Notes under the pieces: generated by a model
What the model was told of the DNA's origin: nothing
Databases searched by the model: none
What the model saw: only the letters and a program-made list of their open reading frames with translations
Position numbers and translations under genes: made by a program
In this document: positions 1-7,496 of the stretch, in pieces
Layout of the letters: the number at the start of each line of letters is the position of its first letter
Position numbering within the stretch: position 1 is the first letter of the stretch
Origin: Methanobacteriota archaeon
GTDB taxonomy: Archaea; Thermoplasmatota; Poseidoniia; Poseidoniales; Poseidoniaceae
Length of the DNA: 11,957 bases
Assembly (NCBI GenBank): GCA_002719475.1
Contig: PBHQ01000039.1
Coordinates: 4,131 to 16,087, forward strand
Direction: 5' to 3'

Positions 1-3000
1 GTGTAGTCGTCAACTCCGTATGTTTCCATTACGTGTTTGGTTACATTGATGTATTTGCGAACAGCACCTTCAGAGACTGTCAATGCGAGGTTGCCTTTGC
101 AGATGTCGCCCCCACTGTCAGTTACTCCATGAGCCCCCAGTCCTTTCGAAAGTCGCTTGGTTTTCTGGATACAATGGCCCGCTAGAGGCATTCTCCGGTA
201 TTTATGTCCACAAGAAACACAGCGAACTTTTTGGCGTGTAAATGCAAGCAAATTTCCTCTTAGATCGGGAAGGAAGTGCGACCTAACCACGCTTGAAGCG
301 ACATTTCGCACATCGACTCCACGTAATTTGCTACCCAATTTCAATTGCCCATTCATCTTGTCAACCATTGTTTCTAGAGTCTTGTATGCTGAGAGGGCTG
401 GGCCTTCATCGATGCGTTTTGTGTCATGAGTGAAGCCATATCCCCTAACCGCAGCAATATTTTCCAGTCTCCGTTCGACGATATCCATTGTATGGAGTAT
501 TTCTTTCGGGTGAATTTGTTGTTTACTAGATTCATAGAATGTTGAAGGATAATACCAAGCAGAATCAACATTCAAGGCTTCTTTGTCAATTTCAGTAGGA
601 TTCAATCTAGTGGTTAGAACTAATGGCGCATCCATTTGTCCCCCGCGGTTTGCAGGCAGGATATTCTTGCTGAAGTTCAGCAATCCATCTAATAACAGCA
701 TGATGGCATCCTCATCCCCATCACAATTTCTTCTCTTTGAAGCGTGAAATAGTGGATGAGCGAACCCCCCAGAGGAATCAGACCAGCCGATGAATCTACT
801 CAGCACACCTCCAGATGTGTGAGGTGCTAATCCGATTATCAAATGCCCAACTAAATCATTGATGGTCTCTGCTTGATAGTAACTTTCCAAGCCGTAAAAT
901 CGCTCCAGCAAGTCATCGATATAGTGAGATGTTCTTAGGAAAAAATCGGCAGCGGATTTACTGGCGATGAAATCTTGAGGGTAGATTTCCAACATCTGTT
1001 CATCGCTATTCAACGGCTTACCATCTATGTCATGAGTATATCCAAGATCGAATAGGCGCGGCCATGCAACTCCGACTTCAGCAGGAGTAAAGTGAGTTGT
1101 TGGCACATCACTCATATCGAATCTAACCGTGCCATCACGAAACACTGGCACCCCATGTAAGGCCCGCAGGATACCCTTTTCCAAGGCCTCAGGAGTTTGG
1201 TCTCTTGACATCAGTTTTTTCTGACCTTTGATAGATTTCGGTAGGACATCAATGCCTAGAGACAACCTTGCCTCTTCCATGAAGGAAGCAAAACGAATAT
1301 TTTGAGCAACTCCCCTTCTCCGCCCCCCTTCTTTCTGCCCCCCGGACATCTCTGTTCTACCCCCACAAATTTTGCCCGTTGCAGGATCTTTATTTTGGCA
1401 CCTAAGCATGATTGCTGAACGGCCACAGATGTTACAGGTTCTTCTTCCAACATCAGCATTGAAACTATTCTTGTCGATCAATACCGAGAATAAACGCTGA
1501 GGTCCTCCAGAGGTTCCCACTGGAAATATGCAATGTGTAGTAGGCTTTTCTCTAGGTGCGGCTTTTTCCGGCCTACCCATTCTTGCGCCGACCCTGATGG
1601 CCACGCTATTTTCCCATCGGAGAGTGCTACATTTCCTTACTAACCATAGCGAACCCTCGATTGCATGCTCGTCTTCTAGGCTTCTTGCCGCCATCAAATC
1701 CGAAGGGTTGACCGGCCCAGAATCTTCGACTTCCTCCATTGCTTCTCGACCTACTTTGTCAGTCTCAGTAATCGATAGGCCTCTTTGACGAGCATCTGTT
1801 TCAGCAGCGATACGTACATCTGTCCTTCTTCTGTGCAAATCTGATAATCTTACCACTTCTTTCTCAATCGTTGCTTTTGCATTTTGTAATCTATCCAATC
1901 GTTCTGTTAGATGTTCCTCCATCTCTCGAACCCTTTTCACAACTTTTCCATCGGATTGTAAGCCCAACCCCTCCAAGACGGATTGCCAAACCCCAGTAAT
2001 ACACAAATCACCATCAACATGGTGGTGCTCTAAGCCGAGAAGCATCATACAAGCCTTGGCGAATCCATGTCTTTTGGCATGGGTTATACTTTTTTCGTGA
2101 TGGTCAAAAATAAACTCGTATTTTTCTGGTAATGAATCAAGATAGTTTTGATTCCGTTTCCAATCTTTGACAACTCCTTTCAGTATCAGCATTTCATCAT
2201 GTATGGTTGCGTTTTCAAGGATTTGAGCCAATCCCCCCACCCATTCGAGTGGTAAATCAATCCACCAAGGATTGTTTGGCGGGGGTAATGATGTGCCATA
2301 TTTCTTGCTAATCGCAACTGAACTATCCCAATCGAGAGTCATCCCCCTCAGGAAACGGTGTTTGTCTCTACTCAATTCTGGTAATGAATCGATACCAAGC
2401 ATTTCACACAATTCTTCAACCGAGCTCCCCGCTTCGATTGCTTCGACTAATTCGCTGGCCCACCAATCGGTACAGTAAGATGCTGGAACTAGATTCTTGT
2501 TATTCTCCATGAATTCTCCATAACCTAGAGCAATCTCTCCATTGTCCCAGATTTCGATGCTAGAATTTCCGTGCTCCTTCCATTGCGACTGCTTGTCAAT
2601 CCTGAGGAAGCGTCCATCATTGAGAATGACCCAAGGCCCTTCTAATTCGTCGCATGGAGTAACTGCACATGCTTTACCAGGCCTCTCGATCTTCATCTGT
2701 GTACCAACGGCTAAGAAATCATCCATTACTAACATGGAAGTAGGATTGATTGAACCTGCAGCCAATCCAGACGCCCTCCCCCTTCCATATCTTAGTCTGA
2801 AACCTCCACGTTCCAATGGGTCTCCAAATACTGGTCTTCCAGCAATGATATCCTGCATAAATTTTCGAATCGGCTCCACTCTTTTGCTTACGAATTTCTT
2901 CTCCCCATCCTTTTCTTCTTTGGCTACAAATTTAGAGATGAAGTCCCACCCCGGAACGTTCAATCTTTCAGTATGTCTCTGAATTTTTGGCGCTTTCAGG

Positions 3001-3833
3001 CAAAGCCCTTCCCCTATCACCAAAAGCACTCCCCCCCGGATTCGCGGCTCATCGATGTTCGTAACGTGTCCGTAGCCGCTACATTCGATATCTTCAGTAG
3101 ATTCACCATTAATCATGACTGGACAATCTTTGACCATGACTTCGATCTCTTCAGGAGGGGGGCGATACTGTAGATTGCCTCGGTATAATCCAAATTCCTC
3201 TTTCACTCGTTCAATCTGTGGGGGTGTTGGTACGTATGGCCCGATTCCCATATCTCTGCGAATCATGTCGGCAATCAACACTCCCAACGCTTGTCCAGTC
3301 CCCCCCGCTGCTCGAATAGGTCCAGCGAAGTGGATAGAAACAAATTCAGAACCATCAGCATTACTCAATAGTCTGACTTCGCTGATACCTTCCAATGGGG
3401 CAACCAAAACGGCCTCAGTCAGAATCGCTAAACCAACACGTAAGCCAACATCGATTGAAGTGACCATATCTTGTCCGGATTCTCTGAATTGTTTTGCAAC
3501 ACTTTGTGCCATCTTGATGGCCGTAGTTTCACGATCATGCTCAGCCAGCATAGTTCTAATGTCATCAGCAATCTCCAAGTCTTGGAGATAATCTACTAAC
3601 AATTTCTCGGTTCTTCCGGCGAGGTCATTAGCGCGCGGAATTTCAACTTCCAATGAGTGATCTAAGCCCTTTTTTCGAGCGATAGTTGCTATTTGATAAC
3701 ATTCCTCAGTCTTATCATCTAGCCATTGATGATACGAATTCATCTCTTGTTGAAGCCGTTTTTCATCTATATTTGTCACAAGGGATTCTGAGCCTGCCTG
3801 GACATTGGAATCCGAGATGTCCGCCGAGGCCAT
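1..3833 (-). CDS. polC: DNA polymerase D large subunit DP2 (3' end cut off by window edge)
   Basis: Catalytic subunit of the archaeal replicative D-family DNA polymerase, which works with the proofreading subunit DP1; no DP1 gene is in the window. I read the minus frame through every line and found no stop in 1277 codons. The N-terminal core (residues about 25-290) has the DP2 signature APLEGISEV followed by AGPIRAAGGTGQALGVL. A C-X2-C-X8-C-X10-C cluster at C800, C803, C812 and C823 looks like a zinc site. The motif NCDGDED carries D1038 and D1040, matching the aspartate pair known to be catalytic in Pyrococcus DP2, and is followed by PANRGGQMDAPLV. A second CxxC (C1205, C1208) lies near the C-terminus. 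The last visible residues match the usual DP2 end, so only a few tens of codons should be missing. No intein interrupts the active site, although DP2 often carries one. ATG at 3833 has no Shine-Dalgarno; an in-frame ATG at 3860 would add nine residues. Confidence 0.97.
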   Translation of the reverse strand, partial: MASADISDSNVQAGSESLVTNIDEKRLQQEMNSYHQWLDDKTEECYQIATIARKKGLDHSLEVEIPRANDLAGRTEKLLVDYLQDLEIADDIRTMLAEHDRETTAIKMAQSVAKQFRESGQDMVTSIDVGLRVGLAILTEAVLVAPLEGISEVRLLSNADGSEFVSIHFAGPIRAAGGTGQALGVLIADMIRRDMGIGPYVPTPPQIERVKEEFGLYRGNLQYRPPPEEIEVMVKDCPVMINGESTEDIECSGYGHVTNIDEPRIRGGVLLVIGEGLCLKAPKIQRHTERLNVPGWDFISKFVAKEEKDGEKKFVSKRVEPIRKFMQDIIAGRPVFGDPLERGGFRLRYGRGRASGLAAGSINPTSMLVMDDFLAVGTQMKIERPGKACAVTPCDELEGPWVILNDGRFLRIDKQSQWKEHGNSSIEIWDNGEIALGYGEFMENNKNLVPASYCTDWWASELVEAIEAGSSVEELCEMLGIDSLPELSRDKHRFLRGMTLDWDSSVAISKKYGTSLPPPNNPWWIDLPLEWVGGLAQILENATIHDEMLILKGVVKDWKRNQNYLDSLPEKYEFIFDHHEKSITHAKRHGFAKACMMLLGLEHHHVDGDLCITGVWQSVLEGLGLQSDGKVVKRVREMEEHLTERLDRLQNAKATIEKEVVRLSDLHRRRTDVRIAAETDARQRGLSITETDKVGREAMEEVEDSGPVNPSDLMAARSLEDEHAIEGSLWLVRKCSTLRWENSVAIRVGARMGRPEKAAPREKPTTHCIFPVGTSGGPQRLFSVLIDKNSFNADVGRRTCNICGRSAIMLRCQNKDPATGKICGGRTEMSGGQKEGGRRRGVAQNIRFASFMEEARLSLGIDVLPKSIKGQKKLMSRDQTPEALEKGILRALHGVPVFRDGTVRFDMSDVPTTHFTPAEVGVAWPRLFDLGYTHDIDGKPLNSDEQMLEIYPQDFIASKSAADFFLRTSHYIDDLLERFYGLESYYQAETINDLVGHLIIGLAPHTSGGVLSRFIGWSDSSGGFAHPLFHASKRRNCDGDEDAIMLLLDGLLNFSKNILPANRGGQMDAPLVLTTRLNPTEIDKEALNVDSAWYYPSTFYESSKQQIHPKEILHTMDIVERRLENIAAVRGYGFTHDTKRIDEGPALSAYKTLETMVDKMNGQLKLGSKLRGVDVRNVASSVVRSHFLPDLRGNLLAFTRQKVRCVSCGHKYRRMPLAGHCIQKTKRLSKGLGAHGVTDSGGDICKGNLALTVSEGAVRKYINVTKHVMETYGVDDY

Positions 3834-3935
3834 AGGGGGTTGCTTACGCTGAGGCCTCATCAAGTATGCGCGTCACTCCCCTTCCTTACAAGACTGGGTT
3901 ACAGAACATTCATCGACACAGTTCAAGACCGCAAC
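3834..3935. promoter_or_regulatory. Divergent intergenic region between DP2 and pyrE
   Basis: This 102-base gap must hold the promoters of both divergent genes, or at least the transcription starts. I see no convincing TATA box or BRE on either strand, and neither gene has a well-placed Shine-Dalgarno, which fits leaderless or near-leaderless mRNAs. The pyrE frame stays open back to a TTG at 3840, so the gap could be partly coding, but the 32 extra residues do not resemble any OPRT N-terminus. Confidence 0.35.
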
Positions 3936-4544
3936 ATGAGGAAGATGACTGTACATTCTCAGTTGAGGGACGACCCGCGTTGGCAGCGGTTGCGAGATTT
4001 AGTCCGCGAATTGGCATATCTCGAAGCCGAAGAAGGACAGAGTTTCAAATTGGCCAGTGGTAGAGAAAGTAAACACTTCTTTGATACCAAACCATTGATG
4101 ATGCACCCAGAGGGCAGTCACTTGCTAGGTGAATTGTTGAATCAGCGTCTTGATGATTGGCAGGTTGATTTAATCGGCGGCTTAGAGTTGGGAGCAGTTC
4201 CGTTGACTGCGATTGCGATTTCAACTTCCTCCGGGGATTGTCAAAGGCGGGGTTTCATGGTTCGTAAGGAACCAAAAGGTCGAGGTGGAAGAAAGACCAA
4301 TAATCCACCAGGAATAGAAGGGAGTTCAGTTTCCGGTGGAGGTAAAGTAGCGATTCTTGAGGACGTTACTACAACTGGCGGCTCTTCTCTGAAAGCGGTT
4401 CAGAGAATTGAGGAAGAAACTCCCTGTCAAGTGATAGGAGTCATTACGATTGTAGATCGTGCTGAAGGTGGGGCTGATACCTTTGAAGAAGCAGGAATCA
4501 GATTCGAATCATTGTTTTCTTTGAATGACATTGCCCACTCTTGA
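3936..4544 (+). CDS. pyrE: Orotate phosphoribosyltransferase
   Basis: Makes orotidine 5'-phosphate from orotate and PRPP in de novo pyrimidine synthesis, in the cytoplasm. With the ATG at 3936 the product is 202 residues, a normal OPRT length. Visible signatures are FKLASGRES (about residues 37-45, the OPRT N-terminal substrate motif), the mobile catalytic loop VRKEPKGRGG (109-118), the PRPP-binding motif VAILEDVTTTGGSS (138-151) and IVDRAEGG (about 172-179), which matches the orotate-contacting DRxEGG. In the catalytic loop the position usually occupied by histidine (KxHG in E. coli) is arginine. The stretch between this loop and the PRPP motif is some residues longer than in E. coli and rich in G, N and S. 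The open frame extends to TTG 3840, but ATG 3936 or ATG 3945 fits the family better; GAGG just before 3945 is only a weak ribosome site. The methyltransferase gene follows after 9 nt, so the two are probably cotranscribed. Confidence 0.93.
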   Translation: MRKMTVHSQLRDDPRWQRLRDLVRELAYLEAEEGQSFKLASGRESKHFFDTKPLMMHPEGSHLLGELLNQRLDDWQVDLIGGLELGAVPLTAIAISTSSGDCQRRGFMVRKEPKGRGGRKTNNPPGIEGSSVSGGGKVAILEDVTTTGGSSLKAVQRIEEETPCQVIGVITIVDRAEGGADTFEEAGIRFESLFSLNDIAHS

Positions 4545-4553
4545 GGTTGTTGA

Positions 4554-5810
4554 ATGAGAATAGATGCAACGGCAATTGAATCTACGTCTTGTTCTGAAGA
4601 CAGGGTTCCTATTCCGTATGGTCCGGATGGATTATTTGTGCACTTGGATAAGTTGGCCCGTAGGTTGACAACGCCATGGCAAGTGTGTTTAATCAGGGCG
4701 CGGCAATTAGCAAAATGTGAATTGCCAGAAGGCAATTTAATCGATCCAGCTTGTGGTGCTGGCTTACAATTAGCAGCTCTGGCCAATATTCTAGGTAGAT
4801 CTGCACTTGGAGTTGAAATTGATGAATCAAGAGCGAGGATGGCGGCAGCAAATCAATCGCTCATATCAGAATATCTCGGGAATGAGTTGCGCACTGTTAT
4901 CGTTGCCGGAGATGGCACAGATTCTGAGTCTGTTATCTCCGCATCAAACATTCAAGGAGGGATGTCTTTGTTCTATTTCGATCCAGCTAGGCCTGAAGGG
5001 AGCACAACTCATCATCCTTCGGAAATGCGTCCGCTATTGGACCAAGTGTTGGATGCTTGGAAGCCACATCTCAACGAAGGCACAAATGGTCCTGCTTTGG
5101 TACTCGACCTATCCCCGCGCCTATCTACATCTCGACGCCTAGAAGTTGAAGCCATCGTAGATGAACGGTGGCTAGGGATAGCAAAAACTTGGCAATGGGC
5201 TAGTCGCGGTTCGGGTAGAATTGACCGTTTGAGTCTGTGGGTAGGTGCAGCGGCCAACCCAGTTTCTTCTAGAAGATTCGTACGTATTCCTGCGGATATC
5301 CATTCCAATCCATTGATTATTGAAGCAGATGAGTCGCGCTGTTCATTGCCTGATGTAAATCGCACCTTTCCACGTAAGGGTGATCGATTGACAATAGTTG
5401 ACGCCGCTCTTGTTGCTTCTGGTCTGGCAAATGTTTGGTTGGAACAGGTGGTTTCGAAAGAAGACCAAGCACATTGGCAAGTTCAGCAGGGACGCCGTCC
5501 AATAATTACGCATTCCATGCCTTTACGGATGCAACAGGGCTTAGATGCGGATTTGATACAATGTTCAGGGGAGATAGTCTCTTTATTGCGTTCTCAAATA
5601 GATGAAGATCACATTGAGTTAATTTCTAAACAGGCTGAAGATGTTGGTTTTGGTAGTTTGACACTGCGCCTTTCCTTGCCTCCAGAGAAGCATCCAGTTA
5701 TGCAGAGAGAGTTGAATAGGAGGCTTGCTAGAGGTTCTGGAAATAAAACAGGATTTATTGCAAGAACAGGGGAAGATGACTATCTATTGTTATGCTTGGA
5801 AAGCGAATGA
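4554..5810 (+). CDS. Class I SAM-dependent methyltransferase with THUMP-like C-terminal domain
   Basis: A 418-residue protein with a Rossmann methyltransferase domain. Motif I is LIDPACGAG (about residues 62-70), the acidic end of strand beta-2 is GVEID (86-90), and the position of the catalytic/substrate motif is FDPARP (142-147). The last motif resembles the DPARR seen in a family of bacterial methyltransferases that carry a THUMP-like domain at the C-terminus. The region from about 260 onward matches that layout: a VDAALVASGL helix like the family's DPALVRAGL, then QGRRPIITHS, a segment ending in a beta-rich LTLRLSLPPEK stretch, and a closing DDYLLLCLE strand. THUMP domains bind RNA, so an RNA, perhaps tRNA, base methyltransferase is a reasonable inference, but substrate and product are unknown. 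GAGG at 4543-4546 overlaps the pyrE stop and sits 7 nt before the ATG, which supports this start and translational coupling. Methyltransferase assignment is firm; the THUMP-like assignment is from recall of the family pattern. Confidence 0.85.
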   Translation: MRIDATAIESTSCSEDRVPIPYGPDGLFVHLDKLARRLTTPWQVCLIRARQLAKCELPEGNLIDPACGAGLQLAALANILGRSALGVEIDESRARMAAANQSLISEYLGNELRTVIVAGDGTDSESVISASNIQGGMSLFYFDPARPEGSTTHHPSEMRPLLDQVLDAWKPHLNEGTNGPALVLDLSPRLSTSRRLEVEAIVDERWLGIAKTWQWASRGSGRIDRLSLWVGAAANPVSSRRFVRIPADIHSNPLIIEADESRCSLPDVNRTFPRKGDRLTIVDAALVASGLANVWLEQVVSKEDQAHWQVQQGRRPIITHSMPLRMQQGLDADLIQCSGEIVSLLRSQIDEDHIELISKQAEDVGFGSLTLRLSLPPEKHPVMQRELNRRLARGSGNKTGFIARTGEDDYLLLCLESE

Positions 5811-5874
5811 CTGCGCCAACGTACCTCTTAACATCCTCTAATCACGCGTCGCGCCATTGAAATAGGGGGGGATG

Positions 5875-5885
5875 GTCGCAGCGAC
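5875..5885 (+). repeat. Inverted repeat 1 in rps13 leader
   Basis: GTCGC at 5875-5879 and GCGAC at 5881-5885 are perfect reverse complements around one base. As RNA this gives a four-pair GC-rich stem with a three-base loop. On its own it could be chance, but it is the first of three adjacent repeats. Confidence 0.5.
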
Positions 5886-5889
5886 GCCC

Positions 5890-5904
5890 GGGAACTAAGT
5901 TCCC
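5890..5904 (+). repeat. Inverted repeat 2 in rps13 leader
   Basis: GGGAAC (5890-5895), loop TAA, GTTCCC (5899-5904): a perfect six-pair hairpin. Its right arm can pair instead with GGAAC at 5916-5920, which lies inside the next repeat. Confidence 0.65.
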
Positions 5905-5925
5905 ACCCGCTCCACGGAACGGGTG
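5904..5925 (+). repeat. Inverted repeat 3 in rps13 leader
   Basis: CACCCG (5904-5909) and CGGGTG (5920-5925) form a perfect six-pair stem with a ten-base loop, ending 10 nt before the ribosome binding site. It shares base 5904 with the second repeat, so the stems abut and could stack. No T-run follows, so it is not a typical terminator. Confidence 0.6.
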
Positions 5926-5948
5926 CCACAAGGAAGGGAGGAAAAACG

Positions 5949-6413
5949 ATGGCAGAAGACCAAGCAAATGAGCCAGGAGAAGACTTCTCCTATATCATCA
6001 GATTAGCCGATACGGATATTGATGGTTTGAAGAAGGTACAGACAGCATTGACCAGCGTTCGCGGTATTGGGGTTAGAACAGCAGCGATGATCTGCGAGAT
6101 TTCCGGTCTTGATAGAAACAGATTGGCAGGGGACTTATCCGATAAGGAACAAGACAAATTACGTGGAGCCATTGAATCATATTCTATGACAGCTCCATTG
6201 TGGATGTTGAACCGTCAACGCGATCCGGAGACTGGCGAGCACTTCCACTTGTTTGGACAAGATGCGAAATTGATGCAGCAGGATGATATCGGACGTCTTC
6301 GAGCAATCAAGGCTTACAGGGGTATCAGGCATGCTTCTGGAAACAAGGTGCGCGGTCAGCGTGGTCGTTCGAATGGTCGCAGTGGTTTGACACTGGGAGT
6401 TCAAAGGAAGTGA
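5949..6413 (+). CDS. rps13: Small ribosomal subunit protein uS13 (S13)
   Basis: A 154-residue uS13 of archaeal type, placed in the head of the 30S subunit where it contacts 16S rRNA and the subunit bridge. The N-terminal helix-two-turn-helix region reads SYIIRLADTDIDG, then VRGIGVRTAAMICEISGLDR (about residues 38-57). The archaeal middle region ends in FGQDAKLMQQDDIGRLRAIKAYRGIRH, and the C-terminal basic tail KVRGQRGRSNGRSG is the classic rRNA/tRNA-contacting end. The first dozen residues are acidic and variable. GGGAGG at 5936-5941 is 7 nt ahead of the ATG. It is the first gene of the conserved archaeal rps13-rps4-rps11-rpo3 cluster, with rps4 starting 10 nt after its stop, and it follows the structured leader. 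Confidence 0.97.
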   Translation: MAEDQANEPGEDFSYIIRLADTDIDGLKKVQTALTSVRGIGVRTAAMICEISGLDRNRLAGDLSDKEQDKLRGAIESYSMTAPLWMLNRQRDPETGEHFHLFGQDAKLMQQDDIGRLRAIKAYRGIRHASGNKVRGQRGRSNGRSGLTLGVQRK

Positions 6414-6423
6414 GGTGGTATAG

Positions 6424-7113
6424 ATGGGACATCCAAAGTTTTCACGACCAAAATATGATTCTCCAACGCATCCTTGGAAGCAGGCTAGAATCGAAGAAGA
6501 GCATGCAATTAGATCCAATCATGGTTTGAAGAATATGAAGGAGATCTGGAAGGCTAAGTCGGCATTGAGGCGTCACCGAAATCAAGCGATGAAGTTGATT
6601 GGACAGGTAGACATGACCGCAAATCACTGGCAGCGAGAAAAGCAGGACATGCTAGATTCGATGTATCGAAAGGGATTCATTGGAAATGATGCAACTCTTG
6701 ACGACGTACTATCCTTGGGAGTTGAGGACATCCTCAACCGCCGATTGCAGGCTCAAGTTTACTACAAGGGCTTGGCTATGTCAATGAAGCAAGCTAGGCA
6801 GCTAGTGACTCACGGGCACATTTCGATTGGAGATCAGAAGGTCACCATTCCTTCTTATCCAGTATCTCGTTCTGAAGAGGACGATATTCAATACAGCCTT
6901 GGATCAAGTCTACACAATGAGGCTCACAGTATTCGCCAAACCATTGTTGGAATACAGCAGAGTGCTGAATATGGTGAAGAGGAAGAGCCGAGTAAGCCCG
7001 AAGTGAAGAAGGGAGATGCGGAACAATTGGCGGAAGCAGCGGAAGCAGCACCATCTGCCGAAGATACCTATCCTTCAGAAGATTCAGCATCTACCGAGGG
7101 AGGTGATGCCTGA
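6424..7113 (+). CDS. rps4: Small ribosomal subunit protein uS4 (S4) with acidic C-terminal tail
   Basis: Early-assembly 16S rRNA-binding protein of the 30S body. The archaeal N-terminus MGHPKFSRPKYDSPTHPW is present. The S4 RNA-binding domain covers about residues 105-165, with RRLQAQVYYKGLAMSMKQAR, QLVTHGHISIG and VTIPSYPVSRSEEDDI. The core ends near residue 182. It is followed by a 47-residue tail rich in E, A, S and D, lacking aromatic residues apart from two tyrosines; archaeal uS4 proteins are usually around 180 residues, so the tail is an add-on. Part of it is a perfect 9-base tandem duplication (7030-7047). GAGGTG at 6412-6417 overlaps the rps13 stop and lies 6 nt before the ATG. The stop overlaps the rps11 start by one base (TGATG). 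Confidence 0.96.
   Translation: MGHPKFSRPKYDSPTHPWKQARIEEEHAIRSNHGLKNMKEIWKAKSALRRHRNQAMKLIGQVDMTANHWQREKQDMLDSMYRKGFIGNDATLDDVLSLGVEDILNRRLQAQVYYKGLAMSMKQARQLVTHGHISIGDQKVTIPSYPVSRSEEDDIQYSLGSSLHNEAHSIRQTIVGIQQSAEYGEEEEPSKPEVKKGDAEQLAEAAEAAPSAEDTYPSEDSASTEGGDA
7030..7047 (+). repeat. 9-bp perfect tandem duplication in rps4
   Basis: GCGGAAGCA occurs twice back to back (7030-7038 and 7039-7047), in frame, encoding Ala-Glu-Ala twice at residues 203-208 of uS4. It suggests growth of the acidic tail by replication slippage. Confidence 0.8.
7098..7107 (+). promoter_or_regulatory. Strong Shine-Dalgarno for rps11 inside rps4
   Basis: GGGAGGTGAT lies within the last codons of rps4 and is an unusually long match to the archaeal 16S rRNA 3' end. 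GGAGG is 9 nt before the rps11 ATG at 7113. With the one-base stop/start overlap this implies coupled translation of the two genes. Confidence 0.75.
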
Positions 7114-7496
7114 TGTCCCGTAAAGCAATAGTAAACATCTATTCATCATTCAACAATGTGCTGATGACTGCAACGGATTTGACTGGAGCCGAAACCATTG
7201 CCAAGTGCAGCGGTGGCCAAGTAGTCAAGTCATCCAAGGACAGCGGAGGCCAATTCGCAGCAACAAGGGCAGCAGAACGTTTGTCTGACATGCTAAAGGA
7301 GAAAGAATTCACTCAGGTCATCGTCAAATATCGAGGACCAGGTGGGAACAAGTCGAACAATACAGGGCCAGGTGCTCAGGCTGCAATTAGAGCTATGACC
7401 AGAGCAGGCATGACGATTACTCGCATTGAAGATGTAACTCCAATCGCTCATGATGGTACTAAGAAAAAGGGAGGCCGCAGGGGTCGCCGCGTTTGA
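7113..7496 (+). CDS. rps11: Small ribosomal subunit protein uS11 (S11)
   Basis: A 127-residue uS11, platform protein of the 30S subunit near the mRNA exit site. Family motifs run through the whole length: IVNIYSSFNNVLMTATDLTG near the N-terminus, KSSKDSGGQFAATRAAE (about residues 39-55), KYRGPGGNKSNNTGPGAQAA (about 72-91) and the end IEDVTPIAHDGTKKKGGRR with the basic tail RGRRV. Length is normal for archaea and no residue looks out of place. The ATG shares its first base with the last base of the rps4 stop, and the rpo3 ribosome site begins inside its own stop codon, so it sits in the middle of a tightly coupled operon. Confidence 0.98.
   Translation: MSRKAIVNIYSSFNNVLMTATDLTGAETIAKCSGGQVVKSSKDSGGQFAATRAAERLSDMLKEKEFTQVIVKYRGPGGNKSNNTGPGAQAAIRAMTRAGMTITRIEDVTPIAHDGTKKKGGRRGRRV

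Larger units (their letters stand above)
5811..5948 (+). promoter_or_regulatory. Leader of the rps13-rps4-rps11-rpo3 operon with tandem inverted repeats
   Basis: A 138-base non-coding stretch between the methyltransferase stop and the uS13 start. From 5865 it is strikingly different from its surroundings: seven G in a row (5865-5871), then three small inverted repeats one after another (5875-5885, 5890-5904, 5904-5925), then an unpaired purine-rich stretch with GGGAGG (5936-5941) 7 nt before the ATG at 5949. GTTCC (5899-5903) can pair either backwards with GGAAC (5891-5895) or forwards with GGAAC (5916-5920), so two folds exclude each other. This looks like a structured 5' UTR, possibly a site for feedback control by a ribosomal protein; that role is inference. 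I found no clear TATA box in 5811-5864. Confidence 0.5.

Noticed and set aside
2542..3591. Plus-strand open frames of up to 158 codons inside DP2.
   Set aside because: They lie opposite a continuous DP2 frame whose motifs match along the whole length, and their composition (Ser/Pro/Leu-rich) is typical of antisense translation.
3840..3935. Longer pyrE starting from TTG 3840 (32 extra residues).
   Set aside because: The extension has no resemblance to OPRT N-termini, the start codon is weak, and it would leave almost no room for promoters of two divergent genes.
5012..5365. 117-codon open frame on the minus strand inside the methyltransferase gene.
   Set aside because: It is the antisense shadow of a well-supported gene, with no family motif and no ribosome site; the same holds for the antisense frames at 4427-4786, 6177-6518 and 7293-7802.
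5904..5925. Hairpin in the rps13 leader as a transcription terminator for the methyltransferase gene.
   Set aside because: There is no T-run after the stem; what follows is a purine-rich ribosome site. Archaeal termination mostly relies on T-rich stretches, and none is seen in 5811-5948.
5865..5930. Possible tRNA in the rps13 leader, since there are three hairpins and a CCA-like end (GTGCCA at 5923-5928).
   Set aside because: The first stem has too small a loop for a D-arm, there is no acceptor stem pairing, no T-loop TTCRA motif on either strand and no anticodon arm of the right size.
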